A stretch of 64,000 nucleotides of DNA from Streptomyces sp. NBC_00154. GTDB lineage: Bacteria > Actinomycetota > Actinomycetes > Streptomycetales > Streptomycetaceae. Location: assembly GCF_026342835.1 (NCBI RefSeq), contig NZ_JAPEMI010000001.1, forward strand, positions 2,362,501 through 2,426,500. Direction: 5' to 3'. The notes beneath the pieces were generated by a model. That model searched no databases. It saw nothing but the letters and a program-made list of their open reading frames with translations, and had not been told where the DNA came from. Positions 45,047 to 54,040 of the stretch are shown one piece after another (within the stretch, counting starts at the first letter, position 1; the number at the start of each line of letters is the position of its first letter). The position numbers and the translations under genes were made by a program.

Positions 45047-45579
45047 GGCATTCCTCCGCCGGGAGATTACCGCGCGGTCGGCGGAGTCTTGTTGAGAGTC
45101 AAGCGCCGCTGAGTGCGATCAGTAGCCGAAGAAGTGAGGGGCCGGGTCTCTGACCTGCAACCCTCCAATCGATCAACGCTGCGACCTGCGACTTAGCTGT
45201 CGACGGTTGTCAGCGTCAGTCGTCGTTGAGCACCCTCGGACGGCCCACAGACGGCCCGGCTCACGGACCCGATGAGCCGCTGGCCCATGCATCGCGACCA
45301 GGTACGACAAGACCCCGGACGGCTACCTCGCCGGACTCCGCCTGCGTGCGTCGATGAGTGCGGACCCGTTACCGTCCGACGACGTTGATGTCAGCCGTGG
45401 ATGTCAGCCACCGCCGATCAAGCACGACTTCGGAGGCCGTTGCGACTTCCGGCGTGGCGCTGATCAGAGACGAACGATGCTCCTTCGCTCAGGTGCCAAT
45501 CCACGAATATGCGGCAGCTTGGCCGGCCCGTGCGTTATCGCCTGAGCCGTCCCGGGCAGCCGCGGAGCCATTGGCGACG
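45047..45579. other. Intergenic region with a GTTGATGTCAG pair
   Basis: No gene seen. At 45384-45394 and 45397-45407 lie GTTGATGTCAG and GTGGATGTCAG, 13 bp apart. Degenerate GTTGTCAGCGTCAG lies near 45205. Confidence 0.5.
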
Positions 45580-46206
45580 TCAAATGGAGACGTCAGTGGT
45601 AACTGACGCGCCGTTCCCGAGAAGGAGCTCGAGCAGGGCAGCGTCGTGGGGGCGTAGCCAGTAGGACTCGGTGCCGAGATCCACAGCTACGGTGTACCCC
45701 ATTCGGGCCTGTGTGCCATTCTGCTGCTGGCGCTCCCGACGTGCGGCCACCGGGCCCTGAAGGTTGATCGGCTGGTCAGTACTGCCCTTCCCGCGCTTGC
45801 GCCAGGCCAGACAGACCTCGCCGTCCGAGGACTGGTGCAGGAGCACGTGGCCGAGGGTCTGACTGCCGTCGCGCAGGCCAAGCGAGAGCATGCTGAGACG
45901 CACTCCTTGCCGAAGCCTCGCGGCGTCGGCCTCGACCGTGCGGGAGGCTCCCAGCCCGAGGCGAGCGGTCAGTTTTGCGGCCCAGCCGCGGTACAGGGCG
46001 CAGGTCGCTTGCGCCCCCTTCGGAGCCATGAGGAAGGAAACCGGAAGTAGCGCCCAAATCAACGGCTGAAGAACAAAAAAGAAGATCACGAAGCCCAGCA
46101 GACCGAGTGGCGCCCCTCCCAACGTCAGGCCGCCGAAAAACAGACCGAAGCCGACAGCAAACAGGATCAAGAGGTGTATCTGAGTACGGACGTTCACGGT
46201 TCCCAC
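45580..46206 (-). CDS. Membrane protein of unknown function
   Basis: 208 residues from GTG 46206; GTG 46197 is also possible. Two membrane helices at about residues 10-55 (IHLLILFAVGFGLFFGGLTL and GLLGFVIFFFVLQPLIWALL) precede a large soluble part containing GHVLLHQSSDGEVCLAWRKR and GYTVAVDLGTESYWLRPHDA. No known domain. It is the only other larger gene near the tRNA-Arg(CCT) scar. Confidence 0.6.
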   Translation of the reverse strand: MGTVNVRTQIHLLILFAVGFGLFFGGLTLGGAPLGLLGFVIFFFVLQPLIWALLPVSFLMAPKGAQATCALYRGWAAKLTARLGLGASRTVEADAARLRQGVRLSMLSLGLRDGSQTLGHVLLHQSSDGEVCLAWRKRGKGSTDQPINLQGPVAARRERQQQNGTQARMGYTVAVDLGTESYWLRPHDAALLELLLGNGASVTTDVSI

Positions 46207-46544
46207 CAGTGTGCTTACTGTTCCAATTAGGCGAACCGGCAGGCTACCTGATGATCAGAGCTCGTTGACCATGGAGAACGTAGTGGTTCTCAGGCCAGCC
46301 TCGGGCGGGAGTGCGGACACACGTGGGCGTCGGCGCGATCTTTGGTCGATGGCACGCCCGGACTGGGGTCGAGCATGGCCAGGGAGCCGTACGCCAGCCG
46401 CGAATGCGGCTGGCTCCTGCCTGCCCGTAACAAGCCCGATCGGCTCCCTCGTCTTGCTCGACGTCGGGTTCCAGGCAACACGTTCTCCGGGTGCGGTGGG
46501 GCAGCGACGATCAGTCGGCCTGACGGCTCGAACTACCGAGCCTG

Positions 46545-46562
46545 TGGCACGGGTGTGGCACG
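46545..46562. repeat. TGGCACG pair left of tRNA-Arg scar
   Basis: TGGCACG at 46545-46551 and 46556-46562 (11 bp apart), 62 bp left of the tRNA-Arg-like core. Confidence 0.55.
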
Positions 46563-46577
46563 GCCGTGATCACGACA

Positions 46578-46668
46578 AGGGCCAGCTCCAGAGGATCAAG
46601 CCTCTGAACTGGCCCTTAGCCGTGTGCCCCGGCAGGATTCGAACCTGCGACACCCGCTTTGGGAGCGA
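46578..46668 (-). repeat. tRNA-Arg(CCT) 3'-half scar with hairpin
   Basis: 46624-46664, read on the minus strand, gives AAAGCGGGTGTCGCAGGTTC then GAATCCTGCCGGGGCA, like the 3' half of a tRNA-Arg(CCT). The anticodon region is altered (CCCAAA where CCTAAA is expected) and the 5' half is missing. The stem AAGGGCCAG/CTGGCCCTT (46578-46617) lies downstream, as a tRNA terminator would. It is flanked on both sides by TGGCACG pairs. Confidence 0.6.
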
Positions 46669-46760
46669 GGTGAGGTGGTTACAAGCCTGACCTGCGGGTT
46701 CACTGCCTTGGGTAGATTCGGCGGCGCGTCCCCCTGCGCCCCCTGATTCCCCGCCCGTTC

Positions 46761-46778
46761 TGGCACGAGAGTGGCACG
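46761..46778. repeat. TGGCACG pair right of tRNA-Arg scar
   Basis: TGGCACG at 46761-46767 and 46772-46778 (11 bp apart), with the same upstream context CCCCGCCCGTTC as the pair at 44208. Confidence 0.55.
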
Positions 46779-46810
46779 GGGACCTGCGCTGGTGACCTTC
46801 TCGATGCGAA

Positions 46811-48172
46811 CTACTGGCTGCTCGGTCGCTCAGGTCTGCCGGGCCGGTGGCGTCGTTTCTCCTCCCGTTGGGCGGCCACGTCGGGGATGACGGCAATAGC
46901 CTCGGTGAGGCGGCCCTGCCGGATCAGTAGTTCGGCCAGGTCGGTCGCGGCCCGTTCGCCGGGCAATGGGCGTAGGAGGGCGATGGCCTCCTCGACGCGG
47001 CCGTCCTGGGCAAGCAGCCAGGCGATGGTCAGCTCGCGGTCCTCGACCCTGTCGGCTGGCAACGCCTGGATCTCCGCGATTGCCTCCCTGGCGCGTCCCG
47101 ACTCTCCCATCAGCCACCACCGGTTGGACCGGAGCCAGAACTCATCGTTCTCCGCCAGGAATTCGGGGCTGCGCCCTTCCGTGAGTCCAAGGGCTCTGTC
47201 GTGCAGGCCCCGGTCGGCGAGCACGATCAGGGTCGCCTGGAGAAGGTTCCCGTCGTAGAGGTCGTCGAACGTGTGCTCCACCGCCTCGATCGCGTCGTCC
47301 ACCCGGCCCTGACGGATGAGCAGTCCCATCAGTGTGCTCTCGTGCCAACCCGGATGCTTGGCGGCGATGAGGTCGCGCAGGTACGCCTCCGCTTCCCCGG
47401 CTCGGCCCAGATTCTCCAGGGCCGTCACGTACGGGCTTACGGCGGCGTACCTCTGGGTGTCGGCAAGGTCGCGAAGTGCCTCAACCCGACCGTGTCGGGC
47501 CAGCAGCTCGGCATAGAACTTGACGTTGTTCTGCGGCCCGTACCGGCGTGCGGCCATGTCCACGCCGAGCAGCCGGATTGCCTGGTCCGCCCGGCCGGAC
47601 CGCTCCAAGACCCGGGCCTGTGCAGGGAGGGCACCCCACAAGTCGTCGCACTGCTTCGGGTCGTGCCGGAACTCCTCGGCGATCGGGGCCAGCAGCTCCA
47701 ACACCCGCTCGTCGCATCCCTGGCCCTCGGTCATCTCCACCAGGGCCCCCAGCAGGCGCCCGCCGCGCAGATGCGGGCCGAGTACGCCGATCGCGTCGTC
47801 CACCCGCCCGGCCCGGACCAGCGCCTCGGCGTAGTCCCGCCACGCGTCGACCGCGTTCTCCTGCGGCCTCTTGGGGTGCGCCAGCTCCAGCGCCTGGTCG
47901 ACGCGGCCCCACCGCAACAGGACGTCGGCGCCCGCCCGCACCGCCGGCTGCCAACCGGTGGCCGCGAACGGCTCCACCACCGTCCAGGCCCGTCCGAACT
48001 CCCCCACCGCACACAACCCCCGCACCGCACCAGCAGCGCAGAACCAGTCCTCACGCTCCCGTGCCGCCTCCACTAGGGCCTCCAGGCCGCCGCGTTCGAG
48101 GATCTCGTCCACGATCCGCGGCAGGACGCCGCCGAGGTTGCTCAACTGCCACTGAAGATCATCCACATTCAC
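46811..48172 (-). CDS. Large tetratricopeptide-like repeat protein
   Basis: 453 residues from GTG 48172 (MNVDDLQWQLSNLGGVLPRI). It is built of about a dozen helix pairs with the recurring signature GR-x-D-x-A-I: RAGRVDDAIGVL, RSGRADQAIRLL, RQGRVDDAIEAV, ESGRAREAIAEI, QDGRVEEAIALL and RQGRLTEAIAVI. The C-terminus is basic. It is soluble and probably a scaffold. Similar proteins occur on Streptomyces integrative elements. The ribosome site is weak. Confidence 0.75.
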   Translation of the reverse strand: MNVDDLQWQLSNLGGVLPRIVDEILERGGLEALVEAAREREDWFCAAGAVRGLCAVGEFGRAWTVVEPFAATGWQPAVRAGADVLLRWGRVDQALELAHPKRPQENAVDAWRDYAEALVRAGRVDDAIGVLGPHLRGGRLLGALVEMTEGQGCDERVLELLAPIAEEFRHDPKQCDDLWGALPAQARVLERSGRADQAIRLLGVDMAARRYGPQNNVKFYAELLARHGRVEALRDLADTQRYAAVSPYVTALENLGRAGEAEAYLRDLIAAKHPGWHESTLMGLLIRQGRVDDAIEAVEHTFDDLYDGNLLQATLIVLADRGLHDRALGLTEGRSPEFLAENDEFWLRSNRWWLMGESGRAREAIAEIQALPADRVEDRELTIAWLLAQDGRVEEAIALLRPLPGERAATDLAELLIRQGRLTEAIAVIPDVAAQREEKRRHRPGRPERPSSQ

Positions 48173-48456
48173 GGGGGCACCCTAGGGTCAGCCGCCGACA
48201 CACCCGCGACGCGGCTTGCCGGTTGGCCCACCGAGCCTGTCAGTGGGCCACCCGCTTGCTGCTACGCGCGGTGTCGAGCATCACGGTTAGCGCGTGCGGT
48301 CTTCCATTGCCGATCCCTTCGGAGCAGAGGCGTGCTCCTCTTGCTGTTCGGCGGAACGCTGCCCGAAGGTCGCGCCGCGAAGCGGCTCCTTCTTCACGCT
48401 TGAGGCGCACCGAACTACAACAGACGCCCCCTCTTTTGTCCTAAGAGGGAAGACGC

Positions 48457-48662
48457 TGCGTCACCTGCGTCATGCAGGCCGAAAAACGGCCCCTGACCTG
48501 CGGCCAAAGCCATGACGTAGACAGCGGCCTCTGCGTCATCCTGCGTCATCTGCGTCATCCGATGACGCACCCCATGACGCTGCGATGACGCACGCCCTAG
48601 CTAGTGCGTCAAGCAAAACCACAGGTCAGAAGCCTAAGTGACGCTGATGACGCAATGACGCA
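48457..48662. repeat. TGCGTCA iteron-like array
   Basis: Ten exact TGCGTCA/TGACGCA heptamers in 206 bp. Forward copies start at 48457, 48466, 48532, 48542, 48551 and 48605; reverse copies at 48563, 48586, 48648 and 48656. There are also two TGACGCT and one TGACGTA. Copies at 48551 and 48563 form a perfect 9-bp inverted repeat around one base. It lies 100-300 bp upstream of the excisionase gene. It could be a replication origin, a regulator operator array, or Xis/Int binding sites. Confidence 0.8.
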
Positions 48663-48760
48663 GAAATCCACGCCTCGGACACACGCGGACTCCCGACAAG
48701 CCCCATGCCCGAAGACCCCGTCACTCCCCCAAAAGATCGACGCCTCGAAGGAGTCGCACC

Positions 48761-48952
48761 GTGGCACACCCCAAGATGCTCAAGCTCCCTGAAGTCCTCG
48801 AAGAGATCGACATGAGCCGCGCCGCCTTCTACCGCATGCGCGCCCGCGGCCAGGCCCCTCGCATCCAGAAGTTGCCCAACGGCCAACTCCGCGTGAGCCG
48901 TGCTGACCTGGACGCTTGGTGGGAGCGCTGCGAGCAGCGCGCTGCCGTCTGA
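48761..48952 (+). CDS. Excisionase-type helix-turn-helix protein
   Basis: 63 residues from GTG 48761 after AAGGAG. MLKLPEVLEEIDMSRAAFYR, then MRARGQAPRIQKLPNGQLRV and SRADLDAWW, form the winged MerR/excisionase DNA-binding domain found next to actinobacterial integrases. It would bend the attachment sites and favour excision. It lies 67 bp upstream of the integrase. The gene is intact although the integrase is not. Confidence 0.9.
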   Translation: MAHPKMLKLPEVLEEIDMSRAAFYRMRARGQAPRIQKLPNGQLRVSRADLDAWWERCEQRAAV

Positions 48953-49019
48953 CCCGATGCAATGCACGCACCCGAGGGCCCGCCGATACGGCGGGCCCTC
49001 GGCCTGTTCCTGGAGAGTC

Positions 49020-50398
49020 ATGCCCCTTACGTACGACGTGCGCCTCTATGCGATCGAGGCGCGTCCGGACCGCCCCAAGCCCTATCGGGTGCGCTGGGTG
49101 GTCGGGCAGCGCAAGCATTCCAAGAGCTACAAGCTCAAGGCTCAGGCCGACGGGCGCCGTTCGGAGCTGATGGCGGCCGTTCGGCGCGGCGAGCAGTTCG
49201 ACGACGACAAGGGCCTGCCGACATCAGAGCTCCGGGCCCTTCAAGGCTCGATCACTTGGTACGAGCACACCCGGGCATACATCGACCGTAAGTGGACGAC
49301 GGCGCCGGCCAAGTCCCGCAAGAACTACTCGGATGCCCTGGCAACGATCACTCCAGCTCTGGTGAAGTCGACTGTCGGAAAGCCCGACGCCGCACTGCTG
49401 CGGCGCGCCCTGTACGGGTGGGCGTACAACCGAAACCGGTGGGACGAGGAACCACCTGAGGATGTCGCCCGCGCTCTGCAATGGATGGCCAAGAACTCGC
49501 TACCGGTCTCCGCCCTCGAAGACGCAGCCACGGTCCGCGTGGCACTGGACGCCCTGGGGCTGAAGGTCGATGGAAAGCCGGCCGCGCCTCGCACCGCACG
49601 GCGCAAGCGTGCCTGCCTCAGTGACGTGCTGGGGCTCGCCGTCGAAGAGCGGTATTTCACCACGCCCGTGAATCCGCTTACGACCGTCAAGTGGGCCGCG
49701 CCGAAGTCCGCCGAGGAGGTCGACCCCGACAGCGTCGCCAACCCCCGCCAGGCCCGCTCGTTGCTCAAGGGAGTGCGCGAGCAGGTGCCGCGCGGCGCGC
49801 ACCTGGAGGCGTTCTTCGGGTGCCTGTACTACGCGGCCATGCGGCCGGCCGAAGCTACCGCCCTTCGCCGCGAGCAATGCCACCTGCCGGAAACGGGATG
49901 GGGCACTCTGACGCTGCGCCAGGGGGCCACTCGGGCCGGGCGGAATTGGACCGACGACGGGCAGGCGCACGAGATGCGACACCAAGGCGCGGGCGGTCAA
50001 GGACTCGCGTCCCGTACCGATCCCGCCGCATTTCGTACGGCTGCTGCGCCGGCACATCGCCACGCACGGCGTCGCTCCGGATGGTCGGCTGTTCCGGACG
50101 AGCCGTGGGGGGGCTGCTCCAGGAGACTGGATACGGCGAGGTCTGGGCGCGGGCCCGCAAAGACGTGCTGACCGAGCAGGAGGCCGCGTCTTTACTCGCC
50201 CGCCGTCCTTATGATCTCCGCCACGCCGGGGTCTCGTTCTGGCTCAGTTCCGGGGTGGATCCGATGGAGTGCGCGCGGCGGGCGGGGCACACCATCGCCG
50301 TTCTGTTCCGGGTGTACGCGAAGGTGCTGGCACAGACGCAGGAGCGTGCCAACCATCGGATCGATGCGGCGATGCGTGAGTGGAACGAACCGGAGTGA
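49020..50398 (+). pseudogene. Tyrosine integrase with two frameshifts
   Basis: From ATG 49020 after TGGAGAG (MPLTYDVRLYAIEARPDRPK). The N-terminal arm-binding part and core domain are in frame, and the first catalytic Arg is in YYAAMRPAEATALR. Near 49983 the frame must change to read KARAVKDSRPVPIPPHFVRL. At the run of seven G (50107-50113) it must change again to read GGLLQETGYGEVWARARKDV, then RPYDLRHAGVSFWLSSGV and RAGHTIAVLFRVYAK with His, Arg and Tyr. All three frames are used, so it is a pseudogene unless these are sequencing errors. It ends 180 bp from tRNA-Tyr, its obvious target. Confidence 0.88.
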
Positions 50399-50525
50399 GG
50401 GTGCCACCTGTCCCCCGGGGGACAGGTGGGGGACACGACCTGATCAGAGGCGGGATACCGGCGGTAGGAAGTGAGACAAGCCGCCCATTTCGGTCCCCTC
50501 CCCGAAACGCATCCGGAGCATGCAG

Positions 50526-50568
50526 AAACCCCCGCTGATCTGCTGTGTCAGCAGGTCAGCGGGGGTTT
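50526..50568 (-). terminator. tRNA-Tyr terminator
   Basis: A 19-bp stem (AAACCCCCGCTGATCTGCT, one G-U) with a 5-base loop, 10 bp beyond the tRNA 3' end. It is copied at 37622-37666. Confidence 0.85.
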
Positions 50569-50577
50569 CCCGTTCTG

Positions 50578-50659
<82 letters not shown>

Positions 50660-50827
50660 TCGAACGACGCGCTGGAACTCCGTTTGACCGGGGCTCCTTG
50701 GCGACGACGTAAACGATACCTGATGACCGGGGGTGCTCCGCCACCTGATTGATCAGTGCTCGCGGCGGTCGGCGGTGGCTAGGCTTTGCCCTGTACCCAC
50801 CGCATACGACGCAAGGAGCCACACGTC

Positions 50828-51316
50828 ATGGCCGACTCCAGTTTCGACATCGTCTCGAAGGTCGAGCGGCAGGAGGTCGACAACGCCCTCAACCAGGCCG
50901 CCAAGGAGATCTCGCAGCGCTACGACTTCAAGGGCACGGGTGCCTCGATCTCCTGGTCCGGCGAGAAGATCCTGATGGAGGCGAACGGCGAGGAGCGCGT
51001 GAAGGCGATCCTCGACATCTTCCAGTCCAAGCTGATCAAGCGGGGCATCTCACTGAAGTCGCTGGACGCGGGCGAGCCGCAGCTGTCCGGCAAGGAGTAC
51101 AAGATCTTCGCCACGATCGAGGAAGGCATCTCCCAGGAGAACGCCAAGAAGGTGGCGAAGATCATTCGCGATGAGGGTCCGAAGGGCGTCAAGGCGCAGG
51201 TCCAGGGCGATGAGCTGCGGGTCAGCTCGAAGAGCCGCGACGACCTGCAGGCCGTGCAGGCGCTGCTGAAGGGGCAGGACTTCGACTTCGCCGTGCAGTT
51301 CGTGAACTACCGCTAG
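50828..51316 (+). CDS. yajQ: YajQ family nucleotide-binding protein
   Basis: 162 residues (UPF0234). ATG 50828 follows [26 protein letters not shown], then [14 protein letters not shown] and [20 protein letters not shown], are highly conserved. Family members bind nucleotides; some bind cyclic di-GMP or tRNA/GTP. It is chromosomal core, just outside the tRNA-Tyr site. Confidence 0.95.
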   Translation: MADSSFDIVSKVERQEVDNALNQAAKEISQRYDFKGTGASISWSGEKILMEANGEERVKAILDIFQSKLIKRGISLKSLDAGEPQLSGKEYKIFATIEEGISQENAKKVAKIIRDEGPKGVKAQVQGDELRVSSKSRDDLQAVQALLKGQDFDFAVQFVNYR

Positions 51317-51546
51317 GTCATTCGGCCGCCCGGCCGGGCGCGGCGCGGGGTCGGGGCGGCGTGGCATGTGCCGGCCGGCCTCGCACCTCCGGGTGCGATG
51401 TCCGAATACCGCCAGTCATAGGGAGCGGGCGGGCACAGACTTGTCGGTACGGAGCGATGAATCGGGCAATTCGCGCGATTCGGGTGGCTGGGTGATTCGT
51501 CGCCCTGTACGGAGTCGCCCTGTACGGAGGAAGAGAGGGACCGGCC

Positions 51547-52056
51547 ATGACCATGTACGCGACCGTCGACAGCCCGCTGGGCGAACTGCTGCTGGTCGGC
51601 GAGGAGGCAGCTGCCGAGGCGGGCGGTGTGGCGCTCGCCTCGCTCTCCGTGCCCGGCCAGAAGGGTGCCGCGGTCGTCCAGGACGGCTGGGTCCACGCGC
51701 CAAAGGCCTTCGCCGGGATCGCCGGCCAGCTGCGGGCGTACTTCGAGGGCCGGCTGACTCACTTCGACATCGCGTACGTGGAGGGGCAGGGCACGGAGTT
51801 CCAGCGCCGGGTCTGGGGCGCGCTGGACACCGTCCCGTACGGGGAGACGGTGTCGTACGGACAGATTGCCGAGCGGATCGGCACGCCCGGGGCGGGCGTG
51901 CGGGCCGTGGGGACGGCGATCGGACGCAATCCTCTGCTGGTCGTGCGCCCGTGCCATCGGGTGATCGGCGCGGACGGGGCACTGCGGGGTTACGCGGGCG
52001 GTCTGGAGCGCAAGGAGCGGCTTCTGGGACTGGAAGGTGCCCTGGTGGTGCGCTGA
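51547..52056 (+). CDS. ogt: Methylated-DNA-protein cysteine methyltransferase
   Basis: A 169-residue suicide repair enzyme that takes alkyl groups from O6-alkylguanine. The active-site motif VRPCHRVIGADGALRGYAGG carries the acceptor Cys. FQRRVWGALDTVPYGETVSY with the DNA-flipping Arg helix (RAVGTAIGRNPL) precedes it. The ATG follows a GAGGAAGAGAGGGA site. With alkB 77 bp downstream it forms an alkylation-repair operon. Confidence 0.94.
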   Translation: MTMYATVDSPLGELLLVGEEAAAEAGGVALASLSVPGQKGAAVVQDGWVHAPKAFAGIAGQLRAYFEGRLTHFDIAYVEGQGTEFQRRVWGALDTVPYGETVSYGQIAERIGTPGAGVRAVGTAIGRNPLLVVRPCHRVIGADGALRGYAGGLERKERLLGLEGALVVR

Positions 52057-52132
52057 GGGGCCGTGTGCTCCATGGGCGTGCGCAGAGCGGCTGGTGCCGA
52101 ATGGCGCTGAGTACCGAATGGCGGTGTGCTGA

Positions 52133-52813
52133 ATGGCGGGTCTCTTCCCCAGGCCGCGGACCGCTGTGACGCCGGGGGCGGTGCATGTGCCGGAGTGGCT
52201 GTCGGTGGAGCGGCAGCGCGAGCTGGTCGAGGCGTGCCGGGAATGGGCACGGGGGCCGGTGCCGCTGCGGCACACGGTGTTGCCGGGTGGCGGGGTGATG
52301 TCCGTGCAGTCGGTCTGTGTGGGCTGGCACTGGCAGCCGTACCGCTACTCGCGCACCGCGGATGATGTGAACGGCGCCCGGGTGGCCGAATTCCCGGACT
52401 GGTTGGTGGATTTGGGGCGGGCGGCGCTGGCCGAGGCGTACGGGGAGGAGTACCCGGCCGAGGCGTATGCGCCCGACACTGCGCTGATCAACTTCTATGA
52501 CGGTGCGGCAAGGATGGGCATGCACCAGGACAAGGAGGAGCGGTCGGACGCTCCGGTCGTCTCGCTCAGCATCGGCGATACGTGCGTCTTCCGATTCGGC
52601 AACACCGAGGACCGTGGATGGCCTTACACGGATCTGGAGTTGGCTTCCGGCGACCTGTTCGTCTTCGGCGGGCCGTCACGCTTCGCGTTTCACGGCGTGC
52701 CGAAGGTCTGTCCGGGGACGGCTGATCCTGCGACGGGTATGAGCGGTGGCCGGCTCAATGTGACGCTGCGCGAGACCGGGCTGGGCGGACCGGGCGCGGA
52801 CGGGCGTCAGTGA
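52133..52813 (+). CDS. alkB: AlkB-type DNA repair dioxygenase
   Basis: A 226-residue Fe(II)/2-oxoglutarate oxygenase that reverses 1-methyladenine and 3-methylcytosine. The iron ligands are in GMHQDKEE (His, Asp) and FHGVPK (His). The 2-oxoglutarate arginines are in GGRLNVTLRET. The substrate loop has INFYDGAARMGMH. Cotranscribed with ogt. Its stop overlaps the convergent GlsB-type gene by 7 bp. Confidence 0.92.
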   Translation: MAGLFPRPRTAVTPGAVHVPEWLSVERQRELVEACREWARGPVPLRHTVLPGGGVMSVQSVCVGWHWQPYRYSRTADDVNGARVAEFPDWLVDLGRAALAEAYGEEYPAEAYAPDTALINFYDGAARMGMHQDKEERSDAPVVSLSIGDTCVFRFGNTEDRGWPYTDLELASGDLFVFGGPSRFAFHGVPKVCPGTADPATGMSGGRLNVTLRETGLGGPGADGRQ

Positions 52814-53079
52814 CGTTCTCGTGAGTTCCCGAAGAGCAGGCGGTAGATGATGAGCAGCACCAGTGAGCCGCCGATGGCGGAGATCCACGTCGTGGTGTCG
52901 TAGAAGTCGTTGGAGATCGGCCGGTCGAGGAAGTGCGACGATATCCAGCCGCCGATGAAGGCGCCGATGATTCCGATGAGGGTGGTGCCGACCAGCCCGC
53001 CCGGGTCTCGGCCGGGGAGCAGGACCTTGGCAATGGCTCCGGCCAACAGTCCGAGAATGATCCAACCGATGATGCTCAT
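52807..53079 (-). CDS. GlsB/YeaQ/YmgE family membrane protein
   Basis: 90 residues from ATG 53079 (MSIIGWIILGLLAGAIAKVL). Three hydrophobic segments with glycine zippers (GGLVGTTLIGIIGAFIGGWI; ISAIGGSLVLLIIYRLLFG). This transglycosylase-associated family is linked to envelope stress. Convergent overlap with alkB. Confidence 0.9.
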   Translation of the reverse strand: MSIIGWIILGLLAGAIAKVLLPGRDPGGLVGTTLIGIIGAFIGGWISSHFLDRPISNDFYDTTTWISAIGGSLVLLIIYRLLFGNSRERH

Positions 53080-53201
53080 GTTGCCGAACCTACCCTTCGC
53101 CTGGTTGTGAAACCCAAGACGTTGCACAGGCCTGCGTGGTTGCCGGTCGGGCGGAAAGAGCGGCAGGTCACAGCGGGCTCGGATGCGGGCTCACAGCGGG
53201 C

Positions 53202-53546
53202 TCAGATGCGGGCGTTGTAGTCCGGCCAGGGTTGCAGTTCCGGTGCGTCGTCGTCGAGGTCCTCTCCGTACCAGCCGGTTCCGTCCAGCAGGGCGACGAG
53301 TGACTGTTGCCCGGAGAGGGCGGGTCCACCGGTGACCGGCAACAGCTCGCGTGCCGGACCGCGGCCGCCGTCGGTGGTGCGGTTACGGAGGGCGGTGGGC
53401 AGCGGCGGCGGGGGAAAGCCGGGGGGCGCCGCCGCACGGGCCACGTCTTCGGCGGTGCGTGCGGCGGGGAGGAGACGGTTCTCCCGTCGCGGGGTGATGT
53501 GCGCTGTCTTCTCGACGACTGTCAGCAACTGCTCGGTGTCGTTCAT
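53202..53546 (-). CDS. Hypothetical protein
   Basis: 114 residues from ATG 53546 (MNDTEQLLTVVEKTAHITPR). Pro-rich middle (APPGFPPPPLPTALRNR) and an acidic end (WYGEDLDDDAPELQPWPDYN). No signal, membrane helix or domain recognised. The ribosome site is weak. It lies downstream of yccF on the same strand. Confidence 0.55.
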   Translation of the reverse strand: MNDTEQLLTVVEKTAHITPRRENRLLPAARTAEDVARAAAPPGFPPPPLPTALRNRTTDGGRGPARELLPVTGGPALSGQQSLVALLDGTGWYGEDLDDDAPELQPWPDYNARI

Positions 53547-53647
53547 GGGTTCATGGTGGACGACGGCACTGACAGTGGGCAGTTGGCGGGTCGACGAGGT
53601 GGTCTTCGGCGGCTGCGCCGCCTCGCTGTCCGGTTGTCCGGCCTGCG

Positions 53648-54040
53648 TCACCGTCCGGCGAACGGCTCGTCCGTTCGCACGATTTCCTTGCCGAAGGGCA
53701 TGAGGGAGACCGGGATCAGCTTGAAGTTGGCGATGCCCAGTGGGATGCCGATGATCGTGAGGCAGAGAACGATCCCGGTGGTGATGTGGCCGAGGGCGAG
53801 CCACCAGCCCGCCAGGATCAGCCAGAGCACGTTGCCCACGCAGGAGGGCGCGCCGGCGTCGCGGCGGTCGACGACTGTGTAGCCGAACGGCCAGAGGGCG
53901 TAGAGGCCGATACGGAAGGCGGCCAGGCCGAACGGGATGCCGATGATGGTGATGCAGAGGAGGATGCCGGCGGCTATGTAGGCGAGGAACATCCAGAAGC
54001 CGCACAGGACCAGCCATATGACGTTCAGGATTGTCTTCAC
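53648..54040 (-). CDS. yccF: YccF-domain membrane protein
   Basis: A 130-residue inner-membrane protein with two similar halves ([20 protein letters not shown] and [20 protein letters not shown]), the YccF duplicated motif. The start GTG 54040 overlaps the htpX stop by GTGA, so the two are translationally coupled. Function unknown. Confidence 0.9.
   Translation of the reverse strand: MKTILNVIWLVLCGFWMFLAYIAAGILLCITIIGIPFGLAAFRIGLYALWPFGYTVVDRRDAGAPSCVGNVLWLILAGWWLALGHITTGIVLCLTIIGIPLGIANFKLIPVSLMPFGKEIVRTDEPFAGR

Noticed and set aside
46624..46664. A functional tRNA-Arg
   Set aside because: The 5' half is missing and the anticodon loop is altered.
48457..48662. TGCGTCA array as a CRISPR or transposon end
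   Set aside because: Units are only 7 bp, in both orientations, irregularly spaced, with no cas genes or transposase.
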